From: JACVRW01 sp963765135
GTDB taxonomy: Bacteria; Actinomycetota; Thermoleophilia; Solirubrobacterales; Thermoleophilaceae
Assembly: GCA_963765135.1 (NCBI GenBank)
Contig: CAVXUX010000007.1
Span: 310,001-374,000 of the forward strand
DNA length: 64,000 nucleotides
Direction of reading: 5' to 3'
Positions 24,998 to 34,445 of this stretch are shown here, piece after piece. The notes below the pieces were generated by a model. It saw nothing but the letters and a program-made list of their open reading frames with translations, searched no databases and was not told where the DNA came from. Each line of letters begins with the position of its first letter. Position 1 is the stretch's first letter. Position numbers and translations under genes: made by a program.

Positions 24998-25977
24998 TGC
25001 GCACGCAGCTCGAGCTTCCCAACGAGGTGGCCGCTGAGCTGGCCGGGCCTGGGGACCTGGTCATGAAGACGCTCGAGGACCACCTCGACTGCGAGGTCTA
25101 CCTGCGCGGCAACGTGCTGACGCTGGACGGCGCCGAGAACGCCGTGGGCATGGGGCGGACCGTGATCCGCGAGCTGACCGACCTGGTCCGCGCGGGTCAC
25201 GAGATCGCGCCCGGCACGATCGAGGCGATCGCCGGCGCGCTCGACCGCCACGAGAGCCCCAGCCGCATCCTCGAGGACGTCGTGTGGCGCCACCGCGGAC
25301 TGAAGGTCACGCCGAAGACCGTCAACCAGAAACGCTACGTCGACGCGATCCGCAGCCAGACGATCACCGTCGGCATCGGCCCGGCCGGCACCGGCAAGTC
25401 GTTCCTGGCGGTCGCGATGGCGGTGGCCGCCCTCGCGCGGCGGGAGGTCAACCGGATCGTGCTCACGCGCCCGGCCGTCGAGGCCGGCGAGCGGCTCGGC
25501 TTCCTGCCCGGCGACATCGCCGCCAAGGTCGACCCCTACCTGCGCCCGCTGTTCGACGCGCTCTACGACATGCTCGAGCCCGAGCGAGTCAACCAGCACC
25601 TGGACCGCGGCGTGATCGAGGTGGCGCCGCTGGCATTCATGCGCGGCCGGACCCTGAATGACAGCTTCATCATCCTCGACGAGGCCCAGAACACGAGCCC
25701 CGAGCAGATCAAGATGTTCCTGACGCGGCTCGGGTTCAACTCGAAGATGGTCGTCACCGGCGACGTGACCCAGATCGACCTGCCGCGCGAGCAGCAGTCG
25801 GGGCTGCTCGTGATCGGGGACATCCTCAAGGACGTGGAGGGCATCGAGTTCGTGCGCTTCGGCGGCGAGGACGTCGTGAGGCACAAGCTCGTGCAGCGGA
25901 TCGTGGCGGCGTACAACGAGTACGCGGAGCAGCAGGCGCCCCCGCTGCACGCCCCGCGGCGCCAGCAGGCGACCTGA
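24997..25977 (+). CDS. phoH: PhoH-like ATPase
   Basis: Cytoplasmic P-loop ATPase of the PhoH family, 326 aa, linked to RNA metabolism. N-terminal KH-like segment (DHLDCEVYLRGNVLTLDG), linker ending GLKVTPKTVNQKRYVDAI, Walker A GIGPAGTGKS, the PAVEAGERLGFLPGD motif, Walker B SFIILDEAQNTSPEQ and the sensor VVTGDVTQIDLP. GTG at 24997 uses the last base of the yqeY stop. No frameshifts. Followed by ybeY with a 4-nt overlap, the standard phoH-ybeY-era order, consistent with a shared role in rRNA processing and ribosome quality. Confidence 0.93.
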   Translation: MRTQLELPNEVAAELAGPGDLVMKTLEDHLDCEVYLRGNVLTLDGAENAVGMGRTVIRELTDLVRAGHEIAPGTIEAIAGALDRHESPSRILEDVVWRHRGLKVTPKTVNQKRYVDAIRSQTITVGIGPAGTGKSFLAVAMAVAALARREVNRIVLTRPAVEAGERLGFLPGDIAAKVDPYLRPLFDALYDMLEPERVNQHLDRGVIEVAPLAFMRGRTLNDSFIILDEAQNTSPEQIKMFLTRLGFNSKMVVTGDVTQIDLPREQQSGLLVIGDILKDVEGIEFVRFGGEDVVRHKLVQRIVAAYNEYAEQQAPPLHAPRRQQAT

Positions 25978-26330
25978 TCGACGTCGAGGCCCCCGAGCAG
26001 CTTCGCCGACCGGCGCTCGCGGCGCTCGCCGCCGCGAGCGTCCAGGACGGCCACCTCGCGATCGAGCTGGTCGACGCCGAGCGCATCCGCGAGCTCAACC
26101 GCGAGCATCGGGGTCGCGACGAGCCCACCGACGTGCTCTCCTTCCCGGTTGACGAGGCGGCGCCAACGGCTGGGCCGCGAGAGCTTGGTGACGTGATCAT
26201 CTGCCCCGAGCACACAGAGGACCTGGTCGAGGCCGTGGTGCACGGGGTGCTGCACCTGTGTGGCTACGACCACGAGACCGACGCGGGCGAGATGCTGGCG
26301 CTCCAGGCGCGCGTGCTGGAGGGGCTGTGA
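25974..26330 (+). CDS. ybeY: Endoribonuclease YbeY
   Basis: Zinc-dependent single-strand endoribonuclease maturing the 16S rRNA 3' end, 118 aa. The zinc triad is in HGVLHLCGYDHETD (HxxxHxxGxDH), with ELNREHRGRDEPTDVLSFPV upstream and GDVIICPE between. There is no ATG, GTG or TTG in frame ahead of the domain; CTG at 25974 overlapping the phoH TGA (CTGA) followed by ATC is the likely start, as for prmA. The stop overlaps the era GTG by 4 nt. Confidence 0.9.
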   Translation: MIDVEAPEQLRRPALAALAAASVQDGHLAIELVDAERIRELNREHRGRDEPTDVLSFPVDEAAPTAGPRELGDVIICPEHTEDLVEAVVHGVLHLCGYDHETDAGEMLALQARVLEGL

Positions 26331-27208
26331 CCCGGTCCGGCTTCGTGGCTCTCGCGGGTCGCCCCAACGCCGGCAAGTCGACGCTCGTCAACCGGATCGT
26401 CGGCGGCAAGGTTGCGATCGTGTCCGACAAGCCGCAGACCACCCGCCGCGAGATCCGCGGGATCGCGACCGGGCCCGACTGGCAGCTGGTGCTGGTCGAC
26501 CTGCCGGGCGTGCAGCGGCCCCGCGACCCGCTCACCGAGCGCATGCAGCGCCGCGTGGAGAGCGTGCTGGCCGACTCCGACGCGGTCCTGTTCGTCCTCA
26601 ACGGCGAGCAGCAGATCGGCGCCGGAGACCGCTTCATCGCGGCCGCCATCGAGAACGTCGGCGTGCCCGCGGTGACGGCGCTCAACAAGGTCGACCGGCT
26701 CAACCGGCCGCGCACCGTCACGGCCCTCGAGACGGCCGCGGCGCTCGGCGTCAACCGGCGAGATCTTCCCGATCAGCGCCCGCAGCGGCGCGGGGTGGAC
26801 CCGCTCGTGGAGCAGCTCGTGACGCTGCTGCCGGAGGGCCCGTTCCTCTACCCGCCCGAGGAGCAGAGCGACCAGGACGAGCAGGTGCGCATCGCCGAGC
26901 TGGTGCGCGAGCAGGTGCTGCTGCGCACCCGCGAGGAGCTGCCCCACGCGGTCGAGGTCGAGGTCGACGAGCTCGAGGAGCGCGAGGACGGCCTGCTCGT
27001 CGTGCACGCCCGCATGTGGGCGGAGACCGAATCGCAGAAGGGGATCCTCGTCGGAGCCGGCGGGCGCATGGTGAAGGCGGTCGGCACCGCCGCGAGGGGG
27101 GAGATCGAGGAGCTGCTGGGCCGCCGCGTCCACCTCGACCTGCGCGTGCGCGTGCGCAAGGGCTGGCGCCGCGACGAGGCGCTGCTCGACCGGCTCGGCA
27201 TCGAATGA
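26327..27208 (+). CDS. era: GTPase Era (locally frame-scrambled at G5)
   Basis: GTPase that helps assemble the 30S subunit by binding 16S rRNA, 293 aa. G1 GRPNAGKST, G2 region KPQTTRREIRG, G3 DLPGVQ, G4 NKVD and the C-terminal KH domain (ESQKGILVGAGGRMVKAVG) are intact. Between 26757 and 26798 the frame reads RRDLPDQRPQRRG, but another frame gives EIFPISARSGAG, the expected G5 SAR/SAK motif; two nearby indels of opposite effect explain it. GTG at 26327 overlaps the ybeY stop. Confidence 0.92.
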   Translation: MTRSGFVALAGRPNAGKSTLVNRIVGGKVAIVSDKPQTTRREIRGIATGPDWQLVLVDLPGVQRPRDPLTERMQRRVESVLADSDAVLFVLNGEQQIGAGDRFIAAAIENVGVPAVTALNKVDRLNRPRTVTALETAAALGVNRRDLPDQRPQRRGVDPLVEQLVTLLPEGPFLYPPEEQSDQDEQVRIAELVREQVLLRTREELPHAVEVEVDELEEREDGLLVVHARMWAETESQKGILVGAGGRMVKAVGTAARGEIEELLGRRVHLDLRVRVRKGWRRDEALLDRLGIE

Positions 27209-27975
27209 GCCTCGACCGCATCGTCGCCTACCTGCGCCGCACCGAGGAGGCGATCGTCGACGAGGTGCGCCAGCTGCCCCACGTCACCGCCCTGCTTACG
27301 CCCAGCCTGCCGCTGGTCTGGCAGCTCAACGCCGTCCGCGTGGAGGACCCGGCCGCCGGCGGTCGGGAGCTGATCGCCGCCGCCGACGAGGCGCTCGGGC
27401 ATGCCTCGCACCGCAAGCTCGTGGTGCACGACGAGCAGCTCGGCCTGCGGCTCACGCCGACCCTGTCGCGCGACGGCTGGAACGTCTACCGCCTGCTGGT
27501 GATGGTGCGCGACCGCGAACCGGAGCGCACGGCTGCCGAAGGGGCGGCGGGCGAGATCGATCGCGCCAGCGGGGCTCGGGCCCTGGCCGCGTTCCGGCGC
27601 GAGCAGCCGTTCGGCTGGCAGGAGGAGGCCGTGCAGCAGCTGACGGCCATGGACGAGCGCTACGGGCGCGCCCTCCGCGCCCGCGACTTCGCCGCGCCGC
27701 CCGAGGATCCGGCGGCGTCCTGCCGGCTCTACACGGCCGATGGCCTGGCCCAGGTGGACGAGGTCGGCACCGTCGAGCGCCGCCGCAACCGCGGCCACGC
27801 GAGCGCCGCGGTGCTGGCCGCCGCCGAGACGGCCGCCGCCGAGGGCTGCGACCCGATCTTCCTGCTCACCGACGCCGCGGACTGGCCGCAGCACTTCTAC
27901 CGCCGGCTCGGCTTCAGCGCGATCGGGCAGCTCTACGAGTTCCTCAAGCTGCCACTCGGCAGCGGCAGGCCATAA
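27205..27975 (+). CDS. GNAT family N-acetyltransferase
   Basis: A 256-aa two-part protein. The C-terminal third shows GNAT features: the acetyl-CoA-binding turn VERRRNRGHASAAVLAAAE, then DPIFLLTDAADWPQHFYRRLGF, a common arrangement in actinobacterial acetyltransferases. The N-terminal part (RTEEAIVDEVRQLPHVTALL) is a degenerate partner domain. Substrate unknown. ATG at 27205 overlaps the era stop (ATGA), so it is co-transcribed with era. The TAA stop lies inside the CATAAT -10 of hisIE. Confidence 0.78.
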   Translation: MSLDRIVAYLRRTEEAIVDEVRQLPHVTALLTPSLPLVWQLNAVRVEDPAAGGRELIAAADEALGHASHRKLVVHDEQLGLRLTPTLSRDGWNVYRLLVMVRDREPERTAAEGAAGEIDRASGARALAAFRREQPFGWQEEAVQQLTAMDERYGRALRARDFAAPPEDPAASCRLYTADGLAQVDEVGTVERRRNRGHASAAVLAAAETAAAEGCDPIFLLTDAADWPQHFYRRLGFSAIGQLYEFLKLPLGSGRP

Positions 27976-27976
27976 T
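27971..27976 (+). promoter_or_regulatory. -10 element of hisIE and the trp genes
   Basis: CATAAT ends 10 nt before ATG 27987 and contains the previous stop. No leader peptide with Trp codons, attenuator hairpins or T-box is present, so control of trpEGDC by attenuation is unlikely at this point. Confidence 0.5.
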
Positions 27977-27986
27977 CGAAGGCCGC

Positions 27987-28559
27987 ATGGATCTTCGGCC
28001 CTGCATAGTCCAGGACGCCCGCACCGGCGAGGTGCTCACGCTCGCCTACATGAACGAGGAGGCGGAGCGGCGCACGCGCGAGACCGGCGAGGTCTGGTTC
28101 TGGTCGCGCTCGCGCCAGGAGCTGTGGCACAAGGGGGAGACCTCCGGCAACACGATGCGGGTGCGCGCGCTGCGCTACGACTGCGACGAGGACACGCTGC
28201 TGGCACTGGTCGAGCCGGCCGGGCCGGCCTGCCACACGGGCGAGCGCACCTGCTTCTACCGCGGCGAGATGGAGCCCCAGGACGCCGAGGCGCTGGCGAC
28301 GCTCGAGCGCACGGTCGCGGAGCGGCGCTCGGCAGACCCCGAGGGCAGCTACACCGCGGCGCTGCTGGCCGACCCCGCCCAGGTCGGCGCCAAGGTCACC
28401 GAGGAGGCGGAGGAGGTCGTCCGGGCGGCGGCGGACGAGTCCGACGAGCGGGTGGCAGAGGAGGCGGCCGACGTGCTCTACCACCTCACCGTGCTGCTCG
28501 CCGCCCGCGGGCTGAGCCTGGCCGACGCCTTCGGGGTGCTCAATGAACGTCGTCGTTGA
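27987..28559 (+). CDS. hisIE: Bifunctional phosphoribosyl-AMP cyclohydrolase / phosphoribosyl-ATP pyrophosphatase
   Basis: Catalyses the second and third steps of histidine synthesis, 190 aa. The HisI part (about 1-105) has LAYMNEEAERRTRETGEVWFWSR with the metal-binding Asp/Cys pattern YDCDEDTLL and GPACHTGERTCFY. The HisE part (about 110-190) has KVTEEAEEVVRAA and EEAADVLYHLTVLL. The fusion is common. No other his gene is in the window. The 3' end overlaps trpE by 17 nt, so hisIE heads the trp operon. Confidence 0.94.
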   Translation: MDLRPCIVQDARTGEVLTLAYMNEEAERRTRETGEVWFWSRSRQELWHKGETSGNTMRVRALRYDCDEDTLLALVEPAGPACHTGERTCFYRGEMEPQDAEALATLERTVAERRSADPEGSYTAALLADPAQVGAKVTEEAEEVVRAAADESDERVAEEAADVLYHLTVLLAARGLSLADAFGVLNERRR

Positions 28560-29987
28560 CCTGGAGCTCACGCCCGGCCTCGACGAGGTCCGCGAGCTCG
28601 CGCGCACCCACAACCTGGTGCCGCTGCGACACACGTTCATCGCCGACTGCGAGACGCCGGTGTCGGCCTACCTCAAGCTGCGCGGAGGCGGGCCGTCCTT
28701 CCTGCTGGAGTCGGCCGAGCAGGGCCAGCGCGTGGGGCGCTGGTCGTTCCTCGGGTTCCGCCCGCGCGCGACGATCCGCATGTCGCTGGGCGAACACCCC
28801 GACCCGTACTCGGCGGTGGCCGAGGAGCTCGGCCGCTACCGGATCGCCCCGCTCGAGGGGTTGCCGCCGTTCGCAGGCGGCGCCGTCGGGCTGTTCGGGT
28901 ACGACCTCGTGCGCAGCGCCGAGCCGAGCGTCGGGGAGCCCAACCCCGACGAGACCGGCATCCCCGACCTCGCGCTGATGGTCACCGACGTGCTGGTCGC
29001 GTTCGACCACCTGCGCCACGAGGTCACGGTCCTGGCGAACGTGCTGGCCGGAGACGACCTGGAGCGCGCTTACGGCGAGGCCGCCAGCGCGATCGCCGAG
29101 GTCAAGGAGCGCCTCGCCGGACCGGTGCCCCAGTTCGGTCGCGGCAAGGTCGAGCCGCCCGAGTTCGTCTCGAACATCGGCTCGGAGGGCTTCGCCGACG
29201 CCGTCGAGCGGGCCAAGGAGTACATCCGCGCCGGCGACGCCTACCAGGTGGTGCCGAGCCAGCGCTGGACGGCCGACTGCCCGGTCGACGCCTTCTCGAT
29301 CTACCGCGGCCTGCGCGCGATCAACCCGAGCCCGTACATGTACTTCCTCGACTTCGAGGACTTCGAGGTGGCCGGGGCGTCGCCGGAGTCGCTCGTGAAG
29401 GTCAACGGCCGGCACGTGGAGCTGAAGCCGATCGCCGGCACCCGGCCGCGCACCGGCTCCGACCGCGAGCTGTCAGACGAGCTGCTCGCCGACGAGAAGG
29501 AGCGGGCCGAGCACGTGATGCTCGTCGACCTGGGCCGCAACGACCTCGGGCGCGTGTGCGAGTACGGCAGCGTGAAGGTCGACGAGCTGATGGCCGTGGA
29601 GGTCTACTCGCACGTGATCCACATCGTCTCGTCCGTGTCCGGCACGATGCGCGAAGAGGTGACGCCGATGGACGCGATGCGCGCGGCGCTGCCGGCGGGG
29701 ACGCTCTCGGGCGCGCCCAAGATCCGCGCGATGCAGATCATCGACGAGCTCGAGCCGGTCAAGCGCGGCCCGTACGGCGGCGCCGTCGGCTACCTCTCCT
29801 ACACCGGCGACCTCGACACCTGCATCAACATCCGCTCCACGTTCGTGCGCGACGGAGCGGCGTACCTCCAGGCCGGCTGCGGGATCGTCGCCGACTCGGA
29901 CGCCGGCGACGAGACGCGCGAGTCGGAGGCGAAGGCGGGCGCGGTGATGGAGGCGATTCGGCTCGCCTGCGCCCAGGCCGACTGGGC

Positions 29988-29991
<4 letters not shown>
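28543..29991 (+). CDS. trpE: Anthranilate synthase component I
   Basis: Converts chorismate and ammonia to anthranilate with TrpG, 482 aa. The feedback-site motif SFLLESAEQG (tryptophan-binding LLES) suggests allosteric inhibition by Trp. The chorismate-binding half has PSPYMYFLDF, ELKPIAGTRPRT, LLADEKERAEHVMLVDLGRNDLG and GTLSGAPKIRAM, ending with GGAVGYLSY and the metal-binding Glu of ESEAKAG. ATG at 28543 lies inside the end of hisIE, and the stop overlaps trpG (ATGA). Confidence 0.96.
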
Positions 29992-30529
<538 letters not shown>

Positions 30530-30533
<4 letters not shown>

Positions 30534-31543
30534 GCAATCCCGTGCTCACGGACGCGATCGACCGGGTGGCCGGCGGTCAGGACCTGGACTCCGAGCACGC
30601 CGCGCGTGTCCTGCGCGAGGTCATGGAGGGCAACGCCTCCGAGGCCGAGACGGCGGCGTTCCTGATCGGCCTGCGCACCAAGGGCGAGACCGTCCAGGAG
30701 ATCGCCGGGCTGGCGGCCACGATGCGCGAGCTGGCCCTGCCGGTACGCGCCCGCGGCGACCTCGTCGACACGGCCGGCACCGGCGGCGGCCGTCCGACGT
30801 TCAACGTCTCGACCACCGCGGCGTTCATCGCGGCGGGAGCGGGCTGCCGGGTCGCGAAGCACGGCAACCGCTCGGCCACGAGCCAGTGCGGCTCGGCCGA
30901 CGTGCTCGAGGCGCTCGGGGCGCGCATCGACCTGGAGCCGGACGAGGTGGCCGCGTGCATCGAGGAGATCGGCTTCGGCTTCATGTTCGCCCCCAAGCAC
31001 CATTCCGCCATGAGGCATGTGGTGCCCGTGCGCAAGGCGCTCGGCGTGCGCACGATCTTCAACTTCCTCGGTCCGCTGACCAATCCAGCCGGGGCCAAGC
31101 GCCAGGTGATCGGCGTCTCCGACCCGGCCCGGATCGAGACGCTCGCGCTGGCGCTGGCGGAGCTCGGCACGGAATCGGCCCTGGTAGTGTCGAGCGCGGA
31201 TGGCCTCGACGAGCTCTCGGTCTCCGGGACGACCCGTGTGGTCGAGCTGAAGGACGGTCGTTTGGAGGTCTACGACGTTTCTCCCGAACAGGTGGGGCTC
31301 GAGCTGGCGGGCGACGGCGCCGTCGCCGCGGGCACGCCGGACCAGAACGCGCGCGTGCTGCGCGACGTGCTCGGCGGACAGCCCGGCACGGAGCGGTCGC
31401 TGGCGGTCTTCAACGCCGGCGCCGCCATCTACGTCGGCGGGCTGGCGGACTCGCTCGCGGCCGGGGTCGACAAGGCACAAGAGGCGATCGACTCGGGCGC
31501 GGCCGCCGGGGTGCTCGACGCCTACGTGGAGCGGGCCCAGTGA
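30530..31543 (+). CDS. trpD: Anthranilate phosphoribosyltransferase
   Basis: Transfers phosphoribose from PRPP to anthranilate, 337 aa. The N-terminal helical domain precedes the Gly-rich PRPP loop DTAGTGGGRPTFNVST, the KHGNRSATSQCGSADVLEALG anthranilate/PRPP region, the metal motif of the second half (DGLDELS) and FNFLGPLTNPA. GTG at 30530 overlaps the trpG stop (GTGA). Coupled downstream to trpC by another GTGA. Confidence 0.96.
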
Positions 31544-32337
31544 GCCTCAGGCTGGACGAGCTGGTCGGAGCGACGCGCGAGGCGGTGCACCGCCGCAAGC
31601 GCGAACGCCCCCTGGCCGAGCTCGAGCGCGAGGCCGGCTCGCAGCCCGAAGGCCGTCCGTTCGCCGAGGCGCTCGCGCGGCCCGGCACCTCGCTGATCGC
31701 CGAGCACAAGCGGCGCTCGCCGTCGGCCGGCACGATTCGCGAGGGCCTCAGCTGCGCCGACGTGGTCAGCGCCTACGAGCGTGGCGGCGCCGCCGCGCTG
31801 TCGGTGCTCACCGAGGAGGCCCACTTCGGCGGCTCGCTGGCCGACCTGCGCGAGGCGCGCGCCGCCTCCGAGCTGCCGGTGCTGCGCAAGGACTTCACGA
31901 TCGACCCCTACCAGCTCTACGAGGCCAAGGCCGCCGGCGCCGACGCGGTGCTGCTGGTGGTCGGGGCGATGACCCAGGACGAGCTTGCCGCCCTCTATCG
32001 CGAGGCGCACGCGCTCGACCTCGACGCGATCGTCGAGATCCACGACGAGGAAGAGCTGGACGCGGCGCTCGAGGTCGACGCCGACGTCCTCGGCATCAAC
32101 AACCGCGACCTCGAGGACTTCAGCGTCGACATCCAGCGCACGTTCGACCTGCTCCACGACGTGCCGGCGGGCAAGGTCGTGGTCTCCGAGTCGGGCATCC
32201 ACACCCGCGAGCAGATCGACGAGCTGGAGCAGGTCGGCGTGGACGCGGTGCTGATCGGCGAGGCGCTGATGCGGGCGCCGGACCCCGAGGAAGCCGTGCG
32301 CCAGCTGACCCGGCCCGAAGACTCGACGCAGGCCTGA
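31540..32337 (+). CDS. trpC: Indole-3-glycerol phosphate synthase
   Basis: TIM-barrel enzyme closing the indole ring, 265 aa. Catalytic Lys/Glu motifs are present: LIAEHKRRSPSAG, LSVLTEEAHFGGSLADL, LRKDFTIDPYQLYEAKAAGAD, LGINNRDLEDFSVD, VVSESGIHTREQI and VLIGEALMRA. It is monofunctional; trpF is a separate gene 5.7 kb downstream. GTG at 31540 overlaps the trpD stop. It ends this half of the trp operon. Confidence 0.96.
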   Translation: MSLRLDELVGATREAVHRRKRERPLAELEREAGSQPEGRPFAEALARPGTSLIAEHKRRSPSAGTIREGLSCADVVSAYERGGAAALSVLTEEAHFGGSLADLREARAASELPVLRKDFTIDPYQLYEAKAAGADAVLLVVGAMTQDELAALYREAHALDLDAIVEIHDEEELDAALEVDADVLGINNRDLEDFSVDIQRTFDLLHDVPAGKVVVSESGIHTREQIDELEQVGVDAVLIGEALMRAPDPEEAVRQLTRPEDSTQA

Positions 32338-32355
32338 ATCGAACCGCCGGGGCCG

Positions 32356-32376
32356 GGTACGACGTACCTCTAGCAT
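32356..32376 (+). promoter_or_regulatory. moxR promoter with small operator-like dyad
   Basis: GGTAC-GAC-GTACC (32356-32368) sits immediately upstream of a TAGCAT -10 (32371-32376) that ends 8 nt before moxR ATG. A dyad at this position could bind a regulator in the -35/-10 spacer. Confidence 0.45.
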
Positions 32377-32384
32377 GGTGGTGC

Positions 32385-33335
32385 ATGTCGACCGTCCCTG
32401 AGCTCGACCCGGCGAAGGTGGCCGAGCTGGGTGTCCGTCTGCGCGACAACATCGCCCGCGCAGTCAAGGCGCCCGATCGCGTGCTGCGCGACGTACTGGT
32501 TGCGCTGATGGCCGAGGGCCACGTGCTGATCGAGGACTACCCCGGCGTCGGCAAGACCGCCCTGGCGCGCGCGCTCGCGCGCTCGATCGAGGCCGAGTAC
32601 GCGCGCGTGCAGTGCACCGCCGACCTGCTGCCGGCCGACGTGGTCGGCACCAACGTCTACAACCAGCGCGAGAACCGCTTCGAGTTCAGGCCGGGGCCGG
32701 TGTTCGCGAACGTGGTGCTCGTCGACGAGGTCAACCGCGCCTCGCCGAAGACCCAGTCCGGGCTGCTCGAGTGCATGCAGGAAGGCCACGTGACGGTCGA
32801 CAAGCACACTCACGAGCTCGCGCGCCCGTTCCTCGTCGTGGCGACCCAGAACCCGGTCGAGTACGAGGGCACCTATCCGCTGCCGGAGGCGCAGCTCGAT
32901 CGCTTCATGGTGCGCGTGTCGCTCGGCTACCCGAGCGCGCAGGCGGAGAGCGACATGCTGCTCGACCACGCCGAGCGCGACCGGGTGCTCGACCTCGAGC
33001 CCGTGACCGACGTGGCCGAGGTGCTCGCCGCGCAGGGCGCCGCCGCTGCCGTGCACGGCAGCGAGGCGCTGCGCCGCTACGTGGTCGCCATCCTCGACGC
33101 CACGCGCGCCGATCCGCGCGTGGACCTGGGCGCCTCGCCGCGCGCCGGGCTGATGCTCTTCCGCGCCGCCAAGGCGATGGCGGCCCTCGACGGGCGCGAC
33201 CACGCGCTGCCCGACGACGTTCAGGCACTCGCCGACTCGGTGCTGGCGCACCGGCTGCTGCTCGGGCCCGGCTCCGGCGGCGACGAGCGAGCCGCCGTCG
33301 TGCGCGACGCGCTGGAGCGGGTCCCGGCGCTCTGA
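32385..33335 (+). CDS. MoxR family AAA+ ATPase
   Basis: Cytoplasmic AAA+ chaperone-like ATPase, 316 aa. Walker A EDYPGVGKTALARALA, Walker B ANVVLVDEVNRASPKTQ with QSGLLECMQEGHVTV, sensor 1 VVATQNPVEYEGTYPLPEAQ and sensor 2 region GASPRAGLML. It heads the classic moxR-DUF58-transglutaminase operon, in which MoxR is thought to help mature a membrane or von Willebrand-type partner. Genes follow with 4-nt spacing or overlap. Confidence 0.92.
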   Translation: MSTVPELDPAKVAELGVRLRDNIARAVKAPDRVLRDVLVALMAEGHVLIEDYPGVGKTALARALARSIEAEYARVQCTADLLPADVVGTNVYNQRENRFEFRPGPVFANVVLVDEVNRASPKTQSGLLECMQEGHVTVDKHTHELARPFLVVATQNPVEYEGTYPLPEAQLDRFMVRVSLGYPSAQAESDMLLDHAERDRVLDLEPVTDVAEVLAAQGAAAAVHGSEALRRYVVAILDATRADPRVDLGASPRAGLMLFRAAKAMAALDGRDHALPDDVQALADSVLAHRLLLGPGSGGDERAAVVRDALERVPAL

Positions 33336-33339
33336 GGCG

Positions 33340-34445
33340 ATGCGGCCTTTCGCCGTCGCCCTGTTCGGCCTGGCTCTGTGCCTGACGGGCGCCATGTTCG
33401 ACACCGCCTCGCTGTACGTGCCGGGGGTCGCGCTGATCGCGATCGCCGGCGCCGCGGCCGCGTGGGTGACGCTGGCGGCCAGCGGGGCGTCGATCGAGCG
33501 CCGCGTCGGCCCGCACACGGTCACCGAGGAGGAGCCCTACCCGCTGCGCATCGAGGTCAACGCCGGCGCCGTGCCGCCACCCGGCGGCGAGCTGATCGAG
33601 CCGCTGCTGGGCTGGCCGGTGCCGATCGCGGGGCGCTGGTCGCGGCGCGTGCGGATCAACGTGCGCTTCCAGCGCCGCGGGCGCCGGGTGCTGGAGCCCG
33701 GGCGGCTCGTGATCCGCGACCCGCTGCGCCTGGTCAGCCGTGAGCTGATCGGGTCGAGCGACCGACGAGGTGCTGGTGCTGCCGCGCGTGGAGCCCGTCA
33801 CCGCTCCCGGCGGGGGCGGCGCCGGGGCCGGGCAGCACGGCGGACACGGGATCGACCCGGGCGTGATGGGCCGGCGGCTCGACGCGTCGATGGCCGAGCT
33901 CGAGATCGACGGCCTGCGCCCCTACCGCGAGGGCACCTCCGCTTCGCGCATCCACTGGCCGACGGTGGCGCGGCGCGGCGAGATGCTCGAGCGGCGCCTG
34001 GTCGCCGAGCTCGACTCGGCGCCGCTGATCGTGCTGGATCCGTCCGGCGAGGACGAGGAGGGGCTCGACAAGGCGGTACGCGCGGCGGCGCTCGCTGTGC
34101 GTGCACCTCGGCCACGCCGGCGGCTGCGCGATCCTGCTGCCGGGCGAGCGGCGGCCGGTCGAGATCGGCCACGACCTCGCCGGGTGGGCGACCGTGCACG
34201 CGCGGCTCGCGCTCGTCGAGAGCGGCCCGCCGCCCTCAGCCGCGGTACTGGGCCCGCGCGGCGGCGCCGTCATCTGGGTTACCGCGGCCGCCGGCGTCGG
34301 CGCTCCGCGCGCGCTGGAGCGCATGCCGGCCGGCGCGCGCATCGTCGTCTCGCCGACTCCGCTGGCGCGTGGCCGGGCGCTGTTCGAAGTCGCCGGCTGC
34401 ACCGGCAGCCTGGTCGAACGCGCGCGGCGCGGGGTGGCCGCGTGA
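33340..34445 (+). CDS. DUF58 domain membrane protein (two frameshifts)
   Basis: About 368 aa. Two N-terminal membrane helices (FAVALFGLALCLTGAMF and VPGVALIAIAGAAAAWV) precede a beta-rich region, then the DUF58 core: LRPYREGTSASRIHWPTVARRGEMLER, followed by LIVLDPSGEDEEG. Frame shifts near 33768 (after LIGSSD) and 34096 (after RAAAL) are each one extra base. DUF58 proteins have a divergent von Willebrand A-like fold and accompany MoxR ATPases; the exact function is unknown. The end overlaps the start of the transglutaminase gene. Confidence 0.83.

Noticed and set aside
27950..27990. trp attenuator or T-box ahead of hisIE-trpE
   Set aside because: Only 11 nt separate the previous stop from hisIE and no Trp-rich leader peptide or hairpins exist there.
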